In this document: in pieces, positions 1 through 6,307 of the stretch
Position numbering within the stretch: position 1 is the first letter of the stretch
How the letters are laid out: every line of letters starts with the position of its first letter
Source: Deltaproteobacteria bacterium
GTDB lineage: Bacteria; Bdellovibrionota; UBA1018; UBA923
Assembly (NCBI GenBank): GCA_016194795.1
Contig: JACQAX010000002.1
Location: 1-6,945 of the forward strand
DNA: 6,945 nucleotides
Direction: 5' to 3'
The notes under the pieces: generated by a model
What the model saw: the letters and a program-made list of their open reading frames with translations, nothing else
Database searches by the model: none
What the model was told of the DNA's origin: nothing
Program-made: the position numbers and the translations under genes

Positions 1-34
1 AAAAACGCCTAGAATTGTCAATAATCCCTAAGAT
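1..34. other. AT-rich intergenic edge after the acyl-CoA synthetase
   Basis: This short non-coding stretch follows the synthetase stop codon. It is clearly more AT-rich than the rest of the window. Read on the minus strand it holds two similar words, AATCTTAGG and AATTCTAGG, about 10 bases apart, and it ends in TTTTT at the window edge. I could not fold a GC-rich stem before the T run, so I do not call a terminator. A perfect TTGACA lies between the two words on the minus strand and is listed separately. Confidence 0.5.
16..21 (-). promoter_or_regulatory. Possible sigma-70 -35 hexamer (TTGACA)
   Basis: The minus strand reads TTGACA here, an exact match to the sigma-70 -35 consensus, inside the only AT-rich gap of the window. 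With the usual spacing of about 17 bases the matching -10 box would fall just beyond position 1, so it cannot be tested. If real, it would drive a gene downstream of the acyl-CoA synthetase and mark the end of this operon. A chance match is quite possible. Confidence 0.25.
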
Positions 35-1879
35 TCAGTTCGGCGCCGAGGCCCCGTACATGGAATCGAGCTCGGAGCGGTACTTGTCGTTACAGTAGCG
101 GCGCCGGATCTTGAGCGAGGGGGTCAGCTCCCCGGATTCGATCGTGAACTCATTGGGGAGAATCTTGAAACGCTTGATGGTCTCGAAGCTCGCCAGCTTG
201 CCATTCACCTCGTCGACGATTTTCTGGACAAGTCCCTGAACTTTTGGGTTTTTTACGAGTTCCGTGTACTCGCTGAATAGAATGTTCTGCTCCTTGGCGA
301 ACTTGACGACGTCTTCTTTCTCAAGGACGACAAGAGCGGTCAGGTAATTGCGCTTGTCCCCGTGGACCATGAACTGGCTGACGTACTTGTGGGTTTTGGC
401 CAGGTTCTCGATCTTCTGGGGGGCGACGTTTTTCCCGCCGCTGGTGACGATCAGGTCTTTTTTGCGGTCGGTGATCTTCACGAAGCCTTCGTCGTCGATG
501 ACGCCGATGTCGCCGGTGTGGAACCAGCCGTCCGTGGACAACACCTCGCGGGTGGCCTCGGGGTTCTTGTAGTACTCGCGGAAGACCTTGCGGCTCTTGA
601 CCAGGATCTCGCCGTCGTCGGCGATCTTGATGGCGGCTTCGGGGAGCGGCTTTCCGATCGAGCCGTACTTGATGTTGTCGAGCGTGTTGACCGTCACCGC
701 CGCGCAGGTCTCGGTGAGACCGTAGCCCTCGAGGATGGTCAGGCCCACGATGCGCATGAACTCGCCGATCTCGCGCGGCAGCGGCGCGCCGCCGGCCACG
801 CAGAAGCGGACGCGCCCGCCGAACTTGGCGTAGACCTTCGAGAAGACGAGCTTGCGCGCGAGCTGGTACTGCGCGTTTTCGAGGAGCGAGGGTTTCTTTC
901 CCGCCCAGACCTTGCCGTAGTACGCGCGGCCGGCGCCGAGCGCCCAGTCGAAGAGCTTGCGCTTGGAGGGCGACGACTCGTCGATGCTCGCCTTGATGCG
1001 GTTATAGGCTTTTTCGAACACGCGCGGCACCGCGAAGAGCATCGTCGGCGAGACCTCGGCCATGTTCATCAGCAGCTTCTCGATGCTCTCGGCGTAATAC
1101 ACTTCCCAGCCGAACTGGTAGACGGCCATGCTCTCGATCTTGCCGAAGATGTGCGAAACGGGAAGGAACGAGAGCACGCGGTCGCCTTCGCCGACCTCGA
1201 GCGCGTTGTTCTGCCCGGCGATCATCTTGTCGACGTCCTCGAGCTCGGACATCAGCGCGTCGTGCGTGAGCACCACGCCCTTCGGCACGCCCGTGGTGCC
1301 GGAGGTGTAGCAGACCGTGAAGATGTCGGTGGGCTTGACGGCGAGCAGGTTCTGCTCGAACCGCTCGGGGCTCGAGGCGCGCTTGCCGAGCTCGCGCAGC
1401 GCGGAGAGCGAGAGCACGTCCTTCTCGTTGGCGAGCTGCGGGGAGCCGACCATGTTGAAGACGATGATCTTCTTGACGCGCGGCAGGCGGTCGCGCACCG
1501 AGAGCACCTTCTCGAGCTGCTTGTTGTCCTCGACGAAGACGATCTTCGCCTCGCAGTGGTCAATGATGTACTGGGTCTCGTCGGGGGTATTGGACGCGTA
1601 GACCGGGACGGTCACGGCCCGCGCGCCGAGAATGGCCATGTCCGCGGCGGACCACTCGAGGCGGGTGTTCGAGATGAGGTTCACGTTCTCGCCGGGCTGT
1701 ACGCCGAGCTCGAGCAGGCCGAGCGACAGCTGCTTCACCGTCTCGTAGTACTGCTTCCAGGTGACGCCCTTCCACTGCGTGCCTTCCTTGCTGAAGAAGA
1801 TCTCGCGGTCGGGTTGGTTCCGCACCCGGTTCAGAAACGTCTGTGTGATTGTCGGAAAAACCTGGCGGCTGCTGCCCAT
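35..1879 (-). CDS. Long-chain acyl-CoA synthetase (AMP-forming, FAA1/FadD15-like)
   Basis: This 614-residue enzyme would activate fatty acids in two steps, ATP-dependent adenylation and then transfer to CoA, at the cytoplasmic side of the inner membrane. Visible motifs of the adenylate-forming family are the phosphate loop YTSGTTGVPKG at residues 191-201, GYGLTET at 385-391, WFHTGD at 452-457 and the hinge DRKKD at 471-475. The catalytic lysine of the C-terminal domain is K590 in ELTPSLK. The length of about 600 residues and the motif spelling fit the FAA1 (COG1022) group rather than short- or medium-chain ligases. The start is supported by AAGGGAG six bases upstream. It is the last gene of the cluster, 11 bp after smpB, and shares the operon with a FadL-like porin, which suits use of exogenous fatty acids. 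The 3' end, encoding most of the C-terminal domain, has lower GC than the middle. Chain-length specificity cannot be read from the sequence. Confidence 0.93.
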   Translation of the reverse strand: MGSSRQVFPTITQTFLNRVRNQPDREIFFSKEGTQWKGVTWKQYYETVKQLSLGLLELGVQPGENVNLISNTRLEWSAADMAILGARAVTVPVYASNTPDETQYIIDHCEAKIVFVEDNKQLEKVLSVRDRLPRVKKIIVFNMVGSPQLANEKDVLSLSALRELGKRASSPERFEQNLLAVKPTDIFTVCYTSGTTGVPKGVVLTHDALMSELEDVDKMIAGQNNALEVGEGDRVLSFLPVSHIFGKIESMAVYQFGWEVYYAESIEKLLMNMAEVSPTMLFAVPRVFEKAYNRIKASIDESSPSKRKLFDWALGAGRAYYGKVWAGKKPSLLENAQYQLARKLVFSKVYAKFGGRVRFCVAGGAPLPREIGEFMRIVGLTILEGYGLTETCAAVTVNTLDNIKYGSIGKPLPEAAIKIADDGEILVKSRKVFREYYKNPEATREVLSTDGWFHTGDIGVIDDEGFVKITDRKKDLIVTSGGKNVAPQKIENLAKTHKYVSQFMVHGDKRNYLTALVVLEKEDVVKFAKEQNILFSEYTELVKNPKVQGLVQKIVDEVNGKLASFETIKRFKILPNEFTIESGELTPSLKIRRRYCNDKYRSELDSMYGASAPN

Positions 1880-1885
1880 TTCTCG

Positions 1886-1892
1886 CTCCCTT
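1886..1892 (-). promoter_or_regulatory. Ribosome binding site of the acyl-CoA synthetase, overlapping the smpB stop
   Basis: AAGGGAG on the minus strand lies six bases before the ATG at 1879. Its first two bases are the last two of the smpB TAA stop. This favours the chosen start and suggests that ribosomes finishing smpB help initiate the next gene. Confidence 0.65.
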
Positions 1893-2373
1893 ATTTGCGC
1901 GATCGTTTCGTCGCCGTATCCATCTCGCGTTTCGCGTCCCGCTGCTTGATGTCCTGGCGGCGGTCGCCTTTGGTCTTGCCCTTGGCCAGGGCAAGCTCCA
2001 CTTTGACGCGGCCCTTCACCCAGTAAAGCCTGGTGGGGACCAGCGTGAAGCCTTTTTCGACGACCGCACCGATCAGTTTACGAATCTCCTGCTTGTGGAG
2101 CAAGAGCTTCCGCTTCCTCAACGGTTCGTGGTTATAGCGGTTGCCGTGGGTATAGGGCCCGATATGCATCTGGTGGAGGTAAACCTCGCTGTGCTCGACG
2201 GTGCCGTAGGCGTCGTTGATGTGCACGTTGCCCGACCGGATCGACTTCACCTCGGTGCCCTGCAAAACCATCCCGGCCTCGAAATGCTCGGTGAGGCTGA
2301 AATTGCGCGAAGCGTTCTTGTTCGCCGTGATCTGGGCTTCGGCTTCTTTTTTGGCTTCCGCCTGCTTCGACAT
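1891..2373 (-). CDS. smpB: SsrA (tmRNA)-binding protein SmpB
   Basis: SmpB binds tmRNA, brings it to ribosomes stalled on broken mRNA and occupies the empty decoding site so that trans-translation can tag the nascent chain. The 160-residue protein shows the family core in order: FEAGMVLQGTEVKS at 31-44, the GPYTHGNRYNHEP segment at 72-84, RKRKLLLHKQEI at 86-97, and KGRVKVELALAKGK at 120-133. A basic tail with DIKQRDAKRE follows at 141-150. Length is typical, although the first 17 or so residues are a charged, Ala/Lys/Glu-rich lead. The tail departs from the usual GKK-x-(H/Y)-DKR pattern: here it reads GKTKGDRR, so residue 136 is glycine where E. coli has His136 (see findings). The start ATG lies 3 bp after the DUF502 stop with only a weak, distant AAGGG upstream, so translation is probably coupled. 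No tmRNA gene is visible in the window. Confidence 0.95.
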   Translation of the reverse strand: MSKQAEAKKEAEAQITANKNASRNFSLTEHFEAGMVLQGTEVKSIRSGNVHINDAYGTVEHSEVYLHQMHIGPYTHGNRYNHEPLRKRKLLLHKQEIRKLIGAVVEKGFTLVPTRLYWVKGRVKVELALAKGKTKGDRRQDIKQRDAKREMDTATKRSRK

Positions 2374-2376
2374 CGG

Positions 2377-2991
2377 TCAGCCGCCCTTGTGCACGATCCC
2401 CATCGAGATGATCTCTTTGAGAGCATCCTCGACGGTCATCCCGGCGTCGCGCACCTCGTCGGGCGCGACCATGAGGTAAAAGCCGGAGGTGGGATTCGGC
2501 GTGGTGGGTACGTACACGGTAAGAAGCTTATCCCGCTCTCCGGTCACGAACGCGAGCGTATAAAGCCCTTTTCTGGGGTACTCGAGCTGAACGACGCGGC
2601 GGAAATTCTTGGCCTGGCCCGACGCGAAGGTCTTCAGAAGCTGCTCGAGCGTCGAGTAGACGGCGCTGAGCACCGGGACGCGCGAAACGAAGCGCGCGAT
2701 GCGCTCGAGAAGCTTCTTCCCGAAATAGTTGCGCGAGACCAGGCCCACCGCTGCCAGGATGAGGAGGATCACGGCGAGCATGACGACCGTCGTGAGGAAG
2801 TCGATGAAGCGGATCGCGTAGAGGTTGTTGAGGCCGAACAGGAAGCGCGGGCTGTACTGATACGGGACGATGCGCGAGAGGCCCATGAGCTTGTCCCAGA
2901 TCCACACGACGATGCCGAACACCGCTCCGATCGGCGCGAGCACGAGCACGCCGGCGATGAGGTTGTTTCGGAACGTCGCGAGCTTGAACAT
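2377..2991 (-). CDS. DUF502 (COV1-like) inner-membrane protein of unknown function
   Basis: This 204-residue protein matches the DUF502 family, which also contains the plant COV1 proteins; no biochemical activity is established. The recognisable features are two hydrophobic helices, about residues 11-33 and 63-86, followed by the signature RNYFGKKLLERI at 88-99. Next come the segment RVPVLSAVYSTLEQL at 104-118, LEYPRKGLYTLAFVTGE at 136-152, and the very characteristic VPTTPNPTSGFYLMV at 161-175. The end, MTVEDALKEIISMGIV at 185-200, is also typical. The soluble C-terminal half probably lies on one side of the inner membrane. Its ATG overlaps the TGA of the porin gene by one base (TGATG), and no Shine-Dalgarno is seen in front, so it probably depends on re-initiation. 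The position between a porin and smpB gives no firm hint of function; a role in the envelope is only an inference from its membrane location. Confidence 0.93.
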   Translation of the reverse strand: MFKLATFRNNLIAGVLVLAPIGAVFGIVVWIWDKLMGLSRIVPYQYSPRFLFGLNNLYAIRFIDFLTTVVMLAVILLILAAVGLVSRNYFGKKLLERIARFVSRVPVLSAVYSTLEQLLKTFASGQAKNFRRVVQLEYPRKGLYTLAFVTGERDKLLTVYVPTTPNPTSGFYLMVAPDEVRDAGMTVEDALKEIISMGIVHKGG

Positions 2992-4346
2992 CAGAAGGCC
3001 ATCGTGAGCGAGAAGCCGCCGCCGTAGATGGAGCCGCCGATGTCGTAGCCGGGCGAGCCGACCTTGTTGCCGGCGCCGCCGAGCTCGTTGCCCGACGACT
3101 TCTCGATGTGCTGCTTCACGAGCAGGTGGTACTGCGCGTTCAGGTCGAGGATGATGTCTTTCTCGACGACCTTCATCGTCTTTAGATTCAGGCCGATGCC
3201 GGCCGTGATGCTGTGGCGCGAGGGGTCGACGAGGTTGCCGGCGCCCGAGGTGCTTTCGATCGGGCTGGGGCGGTACATGTAGCCCAGTCGATAGGTGACG
3301 CTCTCGCCGCGGATCTCGAGGCCGCCTTTCGGCACGAAGATGTTCTTGAAGGTCGGAGCCGAGTTGATCGAGTTGTGGATGTTCGACGCCGAGGCGATGT
3401 TCGTGACCGTGAGGATCGGCGACTCGAAAGCCTTGTACTGGAACCAGTCGACCTCGAGGGTGGCCCAGAGGTTCTGCGTGAGCTTCGTGGCGGCCGCGAT
3501 GTCGGCCTCGAGCGGGTCGTAGAAGATCGTGCTCGACGAGTTCAGCACGAGCGGAAGGCTCGCGGTGTTGGCGAGCAGGCCGGCGTCGGCGTTGGTGTCG
3601 ACGCTGATGGTGTACTTGTTCGGCATGCGGATCGTGACGCCGACGGCGACCGGGTCCGGATCGGCGTAGGCCGAGAAGTAGGGCGCCACGCCGGGCTTGA
3701 TCGTCGAGGCGAACTGCTGGTGGCTGACCGATGTGCTCGACGAGGTGATGTAGGCGTTCGTCGAGGCCGAAAGGTTCGTCGAGAGGGCCACGCCCATCGC
3801 GAGGTGGAGGTGGGCGAGCGGCGAGGCACTGAGCGAGCCGTAGATCTGCGGGCGCTGGGTGCGCGAGCGATAGCTCACGTACTCGGGCAGGTACGGATCG
3901 CTCGTATCGAGGTAAGCCACGCGCGAGAGCGGCAGAAACGCCGTCACGCCGGCGGTGAGGCTCTTGAACTTCTCCCCGAAGTTGAAGCTCGCGCCGACCA
4001 TCTGGCCGAGCTGGTCCTGGTAGTTCGTCGTGTCGACGTCGCCGCGGATGTCTGTGCCCTTCGAGCTGATCGTGCTGTTGTTGACGATGATGTTGTTGAT
4101 GCTCGTGAAGCTCGGGTGGGCGAAGTCGACGCCGAGGGAAACTTGAAGGCCGGGATGGGTGCTGTTGGCGGCCGGGTTATAGAAGGTCGCGAACGGGTCG
4201 CCGATCCCGCCGAGCATCGTGTTGCCCAGGGCGCTGGCGCGCGAGCCGTAACCGTAGAGCTCACCGGTGGAGGCGAGAGCACCGAGCGGCGCCGCGAAAA
4301 CCGAAACACACGCCGCAGCCGCGGCCAAACTGATGACTGATCTCAA
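2991..4346 (-). CDS. FadL/OMPP1/TodX-family outer-membrane transport protein
   Basis: This is a 451-residue predicted outer-membrane beta-barrel, likely a channel for long-chain fatty acids or other hydrophobic compounds. A signal peptide is clear: Arg at position 2, a hydrophobic Ala-rich stretch at 7-20, and ALA-S at 23-26 as a probable cleavage site after A25. The mature N-terminus carries the FadL hatch pattern LYGYGSRASALG at 30-41, then GDPFATFYNPAA at 49-60, including the NPA motif. Later family signs are RLGYMYRPSPIE at 353-364 and DPSRHSITAGIGL at 374-386. The chain ends in TMAF, with the C-terminal phenylalanine usual for barrel assembly. The start is TTG: no ATG or GTG exists in this frame between the upstream stop and the signal peptide, the first in-frame ATG (codon 44) would remove the signal, and a strong AGGAGG lies just before the TTG. 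It overlaps rsmA by 4 bases (TTGA). The acyl-CoA synthetase in the same operon supports fatty-acid uptake, but the substrate is not proven. Confidence 0.88.
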   Translation of the reverse strand: MRSVISLAAAAACVSVFAAPLGALASTGELYGYGSRASALGNTMLGGIGDPFATFYNPAANSTHPGLQVSLGVDFAHPSFTSINNIIVNNSTISSKGTDIRGDVDTTNYQDQLGQMVGASFNFGEKFKSLTAGVTAFLPLSRVAYLDTSDPYLPEYVSYRSRTQRPQIYGSLSASPLAHLHLAMGVALSTNLSASTNAYITSSSTSVSHQQFASTIKPGVAPYFSAYADPDPVAVGVTIRMPNKYTISVDTNADAGLLANTASLPLVLNSSSTIFYDPLEADIAAATKLTQNLWATLEVDWFQYKAFESPILTVTNIASASNIHNSINSAPTFKNIFVPKGGLEIRGESVTYRLGYMYRPSPIESTSGAGNLVDPSRHSITAGIGLNLKTMKVVEKDIILDLNAQYHLLVKQHIEKSSGNELGGAGNKVGSPGYDIGGSIYGGGFSLTMAF

Positions 4347-5167
4347 TTCCCCTCCTCGGAAGAACCACGAAAGAGCTCTAACACCGTTTCAAGCTTCAGG
4401 GTCTCAGGACGTTCGGTACCATTGATGCCAAGCTTTGGAAAGAGTTGATGTTTTTCGGGGGAAATGAGCTTTCGGATCATCTTGCGGCGCTGGCTGAAGA
4501 GCATCTTGCAGAAATGCTCGAATTTCAGGGGATCGGAGAGGCCTTCGGTCAGGGGTTTTTCGAGAGGCGTGAGCTTGAGCACGGTGCTCATGACCTTGGG
4601 CGGAGGCGTAAACGCGCCCGGTCCGACGTCGAAGGCGGCTTCGACCTTGAAATAGCTCTGGATGAGCAGGCTGAGCGACCCGCGGTCGCCGCCGCCCGGG
4701 GGCGCGGCCATCCGCCGGGCCATCTCTTTTTGAACCATCACGACGACACCCGCGAGGTCTTTGGAGCGGTGGCAGAGGTTGGCCAGGATCTGCGAGGCGG
4801 CGGAGTACGGAAGATTCGAGGCCACGAAAATCGGCGCCTGCGACCTGGCCCGGAGGTCGTCGAGAAAATCGGTGAACTTGTCGGTGGCCGCATCCATGAA
4901 ATGGAGCGATGCGGAGGGCGCGCCTTCATTGATGCCGCCCTCGAGGTAGCGGTCGCGCTCGACGAGGTGGACCGGCAGCCCCCGCGCCTCGGCCAGCGGC
5001 AGCAGCTCGGCGGTGAGGGCGAGCTTTCCGGGACCGATCTCGACGAGCGAGCGCGGTTTCGTCGGAGCTTCGTCGAGCTCTTCGGCCACGAGGCGCGCGA
5101 TCTTCTCGATCGTCGGCTTGTGGTGCAGGAAGTTCTGGCCGAGGGCATGGCGTCGCGTTCTCATCAT
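4343..5167 (-). CDS. rsmA: 16S rRNA dimethyladenosine transferase RsmA (KsgA)
   Basis: RsmA uses S-adenosylmethionine to dimethylate two adjacent adenosines in the 3' terminal hairpin of 16S rRNA (A1518 and A1519 in E. coli) and acts as a late check on 30S assembly. Visible family motifs in the 274-residue protein are the N-terminal HALGQNFL at 7-14, motif I VEIGPGKLALT at 42-52, the acidic ribose-binding loop VERD at 69-72, and the catalytic motif IV NLPYSAAS at 118-125. They continue with VQKEMARRM at 145-153, DRGSLSLLIQ at 161-170, FTPPPKV at 186-192 and FSQRRKMIRK at 224-233. Length is normal. In motif I the third glycine of the GxGxG pattern is replaced by Leu49, which is unusual. The start has two adjacent Met codons; TGAGGA, overlapping the tsaD stop, precedes them. 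It lies 13 bp after tsaD and overlaps the porin gene by 4 bases. Confidence 0.95.
   Translation of the reverse strand: MMRTRRHALGQNFLHHKPTIEKIARLVAEELDEAPTKPRSLVEIGPGKLALTAELLPLAEARGLPVHLVERDRYLEGGINEGAPSASLHFMDAATDKFTDFLDDLRARSQAPIFVASNLPYSAASQILANLCHRSKDLAGVVVMVQKEMARRMAAPPGGGDRGSLSLLIQSYFKVEAAFDVGPGAFTPPPKVMSTVLKLTPLEKPLTEGLSDPLKFEHFCKMLFSQRRKMIRKLISPEKHQLFPKLGINGTERPETLKLETVLELFRGSSEEGN
4351..4356 (-). promoter_or_regulatory. Strong Shine-Dalgarno deciding the TTG start of the porin
   Basis: The minus strand reads AGGAGG within GAGGAGGGG, followed by GGAA and then the TTG start. It lies inside the last codons of rsmA. It is the strongest ribosome binding site I see in the window and may compensate for the weak TTG initiation codon. 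Confidence 0.8.
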
Positions 5168-5177
5168 CCGATTCGGG

Positions 5178-5183
5178 TCCTCA
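5178..5183 (-). promoter_or_regulatory. Ribosome binding site of rsmA, overlapping the tsaD stop
   Basis: TGAGGA on the minus strand uses the TGA stop codon of tsaD as its first three bases and lies about 10 bases before the first of the two adjacent ATG codons of rsmA. This arrangement points to coupled translation of the two genes. Confidence 0.6.
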
Positions 5184-6272
5184 AGAGGAAAAAGCGTTGG
5201 CGGCCAGCAGCTCGGCGCCTTTCAGGACCTCGCCGCGCTCGAGCATGAAGATGCCGGCGGCGCCGATCATCGCGGCGTTGTCGGTGCAGTATTGGTGGTC
5301 GGGAAAAAACACGGGAACTTTCACGTCGGTCGCGAGCAGCTCCCGGAAGCGCGAGTTCGCCGAGACGCCGCCCACCACCGCCAGGCCCCGCGCGCCGGTT
5401 TCCCCGAGCGCGATCCGGATCTTGCGGAGCAGCGTCTGGACGATCGCCTCCTGGATGGACGCGCAGAAATCGGCGAGCTCTTTTCCCTGGGGCAGCTTCG
5501 CCGGGTCGGGCTGCGTGCCCCACGAGGCGCCGACGCCGTACGGCTCGAACCCGCGCTTTTTCAGCTCGGTGGCGACCGCGGTTTTCAGGCCGCTGAAGCT
5601 GAACTCCATGTTTTTGCGGCCGGGCAGCGCGCGTGGAAAGTCGATGGCGGCCGGATTGCCGCTCTTGGCGCCGCGGTCGAGGTGCACGCCGCCGGGATAG
5701 GGAAGGCCGAGAAGCTTCGCCGTCTTGTCGAAAGCCTCGCCGGCGGCATCGTCGCGCGACTCGGAGAGCTTCTCCGCGCCGAGCCCCCGCGGGGGCAGCT
5801 CGCGGATGAGATAGAGGTTCGTGTGCCCGCCGCTCACCAGGCACGCGAGGAGCGGAAGATTCTGCGGGCCGAGGCGCTCGCAGCCCTGCTGCCCGTCGAT
5901 GAAGACCGAATGCAGGTGGCCTTCGAGATGGTTGACTCCCACGAGCGGCTTGTTCAGCGCGTACGCGATCGCCTTGGCCGTCGAGACGCCGACGAGCAGC
6001 GCGCCGATCAGGCCCGGGCGCTGGGTGACGGCGACGGCGTCGAGGTCGTTGAAGCCGACACCGGCTTTTTCCAGCGCCTCCTCCACGACGGGCGTGACCA
6101 TCTCGAGGTGGTTGCGCGAGGCGACCTCGGGCACGACGCCCCCGAAGCGCCGGTGCAGGTCGATCTGCGAGAAAATCACGTTCGAGCGCGCCGCTACGAA
6201 CCGCGGCGTGCGCTCGAGCACGGCGGCCGAGCACTCGTCGCAGGATGTCTCGATGGCGAGCAGGCGTGGCAT
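5181..6272 (-). CDS. tsaD: tRNA N6-adenosine threonylcarbamoyltransferase TsaD (YgjD/Gcp)
   Basis: TsaD transfers the threonylcarbamoyl group from threonylcarbamoyl-AMP to A37 of ANN-decoding tRNAs, working with TsaB and TsaE after TsaC makes the intermediate; none of these partners lies in the window. The 363-residue protein shows the ASKHA-fold motifs in order: LAIETSCDE at 5-13 and GGVVPEVASRNH at 44-55. The metal-binding HLEGH follows, with H115 and H119, then SGGHT at 147-151, DDAAGEAFDK at 174-183, FSFSGLKTA at 225-233 and GGVSANSRFRE at 301-311. CTDNAAMIG at 329-337 holds the third metal ligand, D331. It is about 20 residues longer than the common 337-345; some extra length lies near 239-265, between the FSFSGLK and ELADFCASIQ segments. 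The Shine-Dalgarno before the ATG is weak (GTGGG at very short spacing), but the start gives the standard N-terminus. It heads the tight run of six genes. Confidence 0.96.
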   Translation of the reverse strand: MPRLLAIETSCDECSAAVLERTPRFVAARSNVIFSQIDLHRRFGGVVPEVASRNHLEMVTPVVEEALEKAGVGFNDLDAVAVTQRPGLIGALLVGVSTAKAIAYALNKPLVGVNHLEGHLHSVFIDGQQGCERLGPQNLPLLACLVSGGHTNLYLIRELPPRGLGAEKLSESRDDAAGEAFDKTAKLLGLPYPGGVHLDRGAKSGNPAAIDFPRALPGRKNMEFSFSGLKTAVATELKKRGFEPYGVGASWGTQPDPAKLPQGKELADFCASIQEAIVQTLLRKIRIALGETGARGLAVVGGVSANSRFRELLATDVKVPVFFPDHQYCTDNAAMIGAAGIFMLERGEVLKGAELLAANAFSS

Positions 6273-6307
6273 CCCACGGTTCTACTAAAGCGGCGCCCTC
6301 AAAGGTA
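6273..6307. other. 35-bp gap between the cytochrome gene and tsaD
   Basis: This is the widest gap between genes in the window. It contains the palindrome GGCGCC but no extended stem and no T run, so I do not call a terminator. I also see no clear -35/-10 pair. The cytochrome gene may therefore be cotranscribed with tsaD, or a promoter for the tsaD operon may lie within the cytochrome gene. Confidence 0.5.

Noticed and set aside
362..2026. A 554-codon open frame on the plus strand, opposite the acyl-CoA synthetase and the end of smpB.
   Set aside because: It mirrors the codon pattern of real genes in GC-rich DNA. Its translation is a low-complexity Asp/Glu/Arg/His/Ala/Leu/Val mix with no recognisable motif, and the minus-strand proteins are unmistakable.
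1849..3027. A 392-codon plus-strand open frame opposite smpB and the DUF502 gene, ending in a highly charged stretch.
   Set aside because: It is antisense to two clearly conserved genes; the charged tail is the complement of DUF502 codons.
3213..4340. A 375-codon plus-strand open frame opposite the FadL-like gene.
   Set aside because: Very Arg/Asp/Val/Gly-rich, without motifs, and fully antisense to a gene with a signal peptide and family motifs.
5164..6234. A 356-codon minus-strand open frame overlapping tsaD in another frame.
   Set aside because: Arg/Ala/Pro-rich out-of-frame reading of tsaD; the tsaD frame carries all the catalytic motifs.
6273..6307. Possible terminator between the cytochrome gene and tsaD.
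   Set aside because: Only a six-base palindrome (GGCGCC) is present, with no long stem and no T run.
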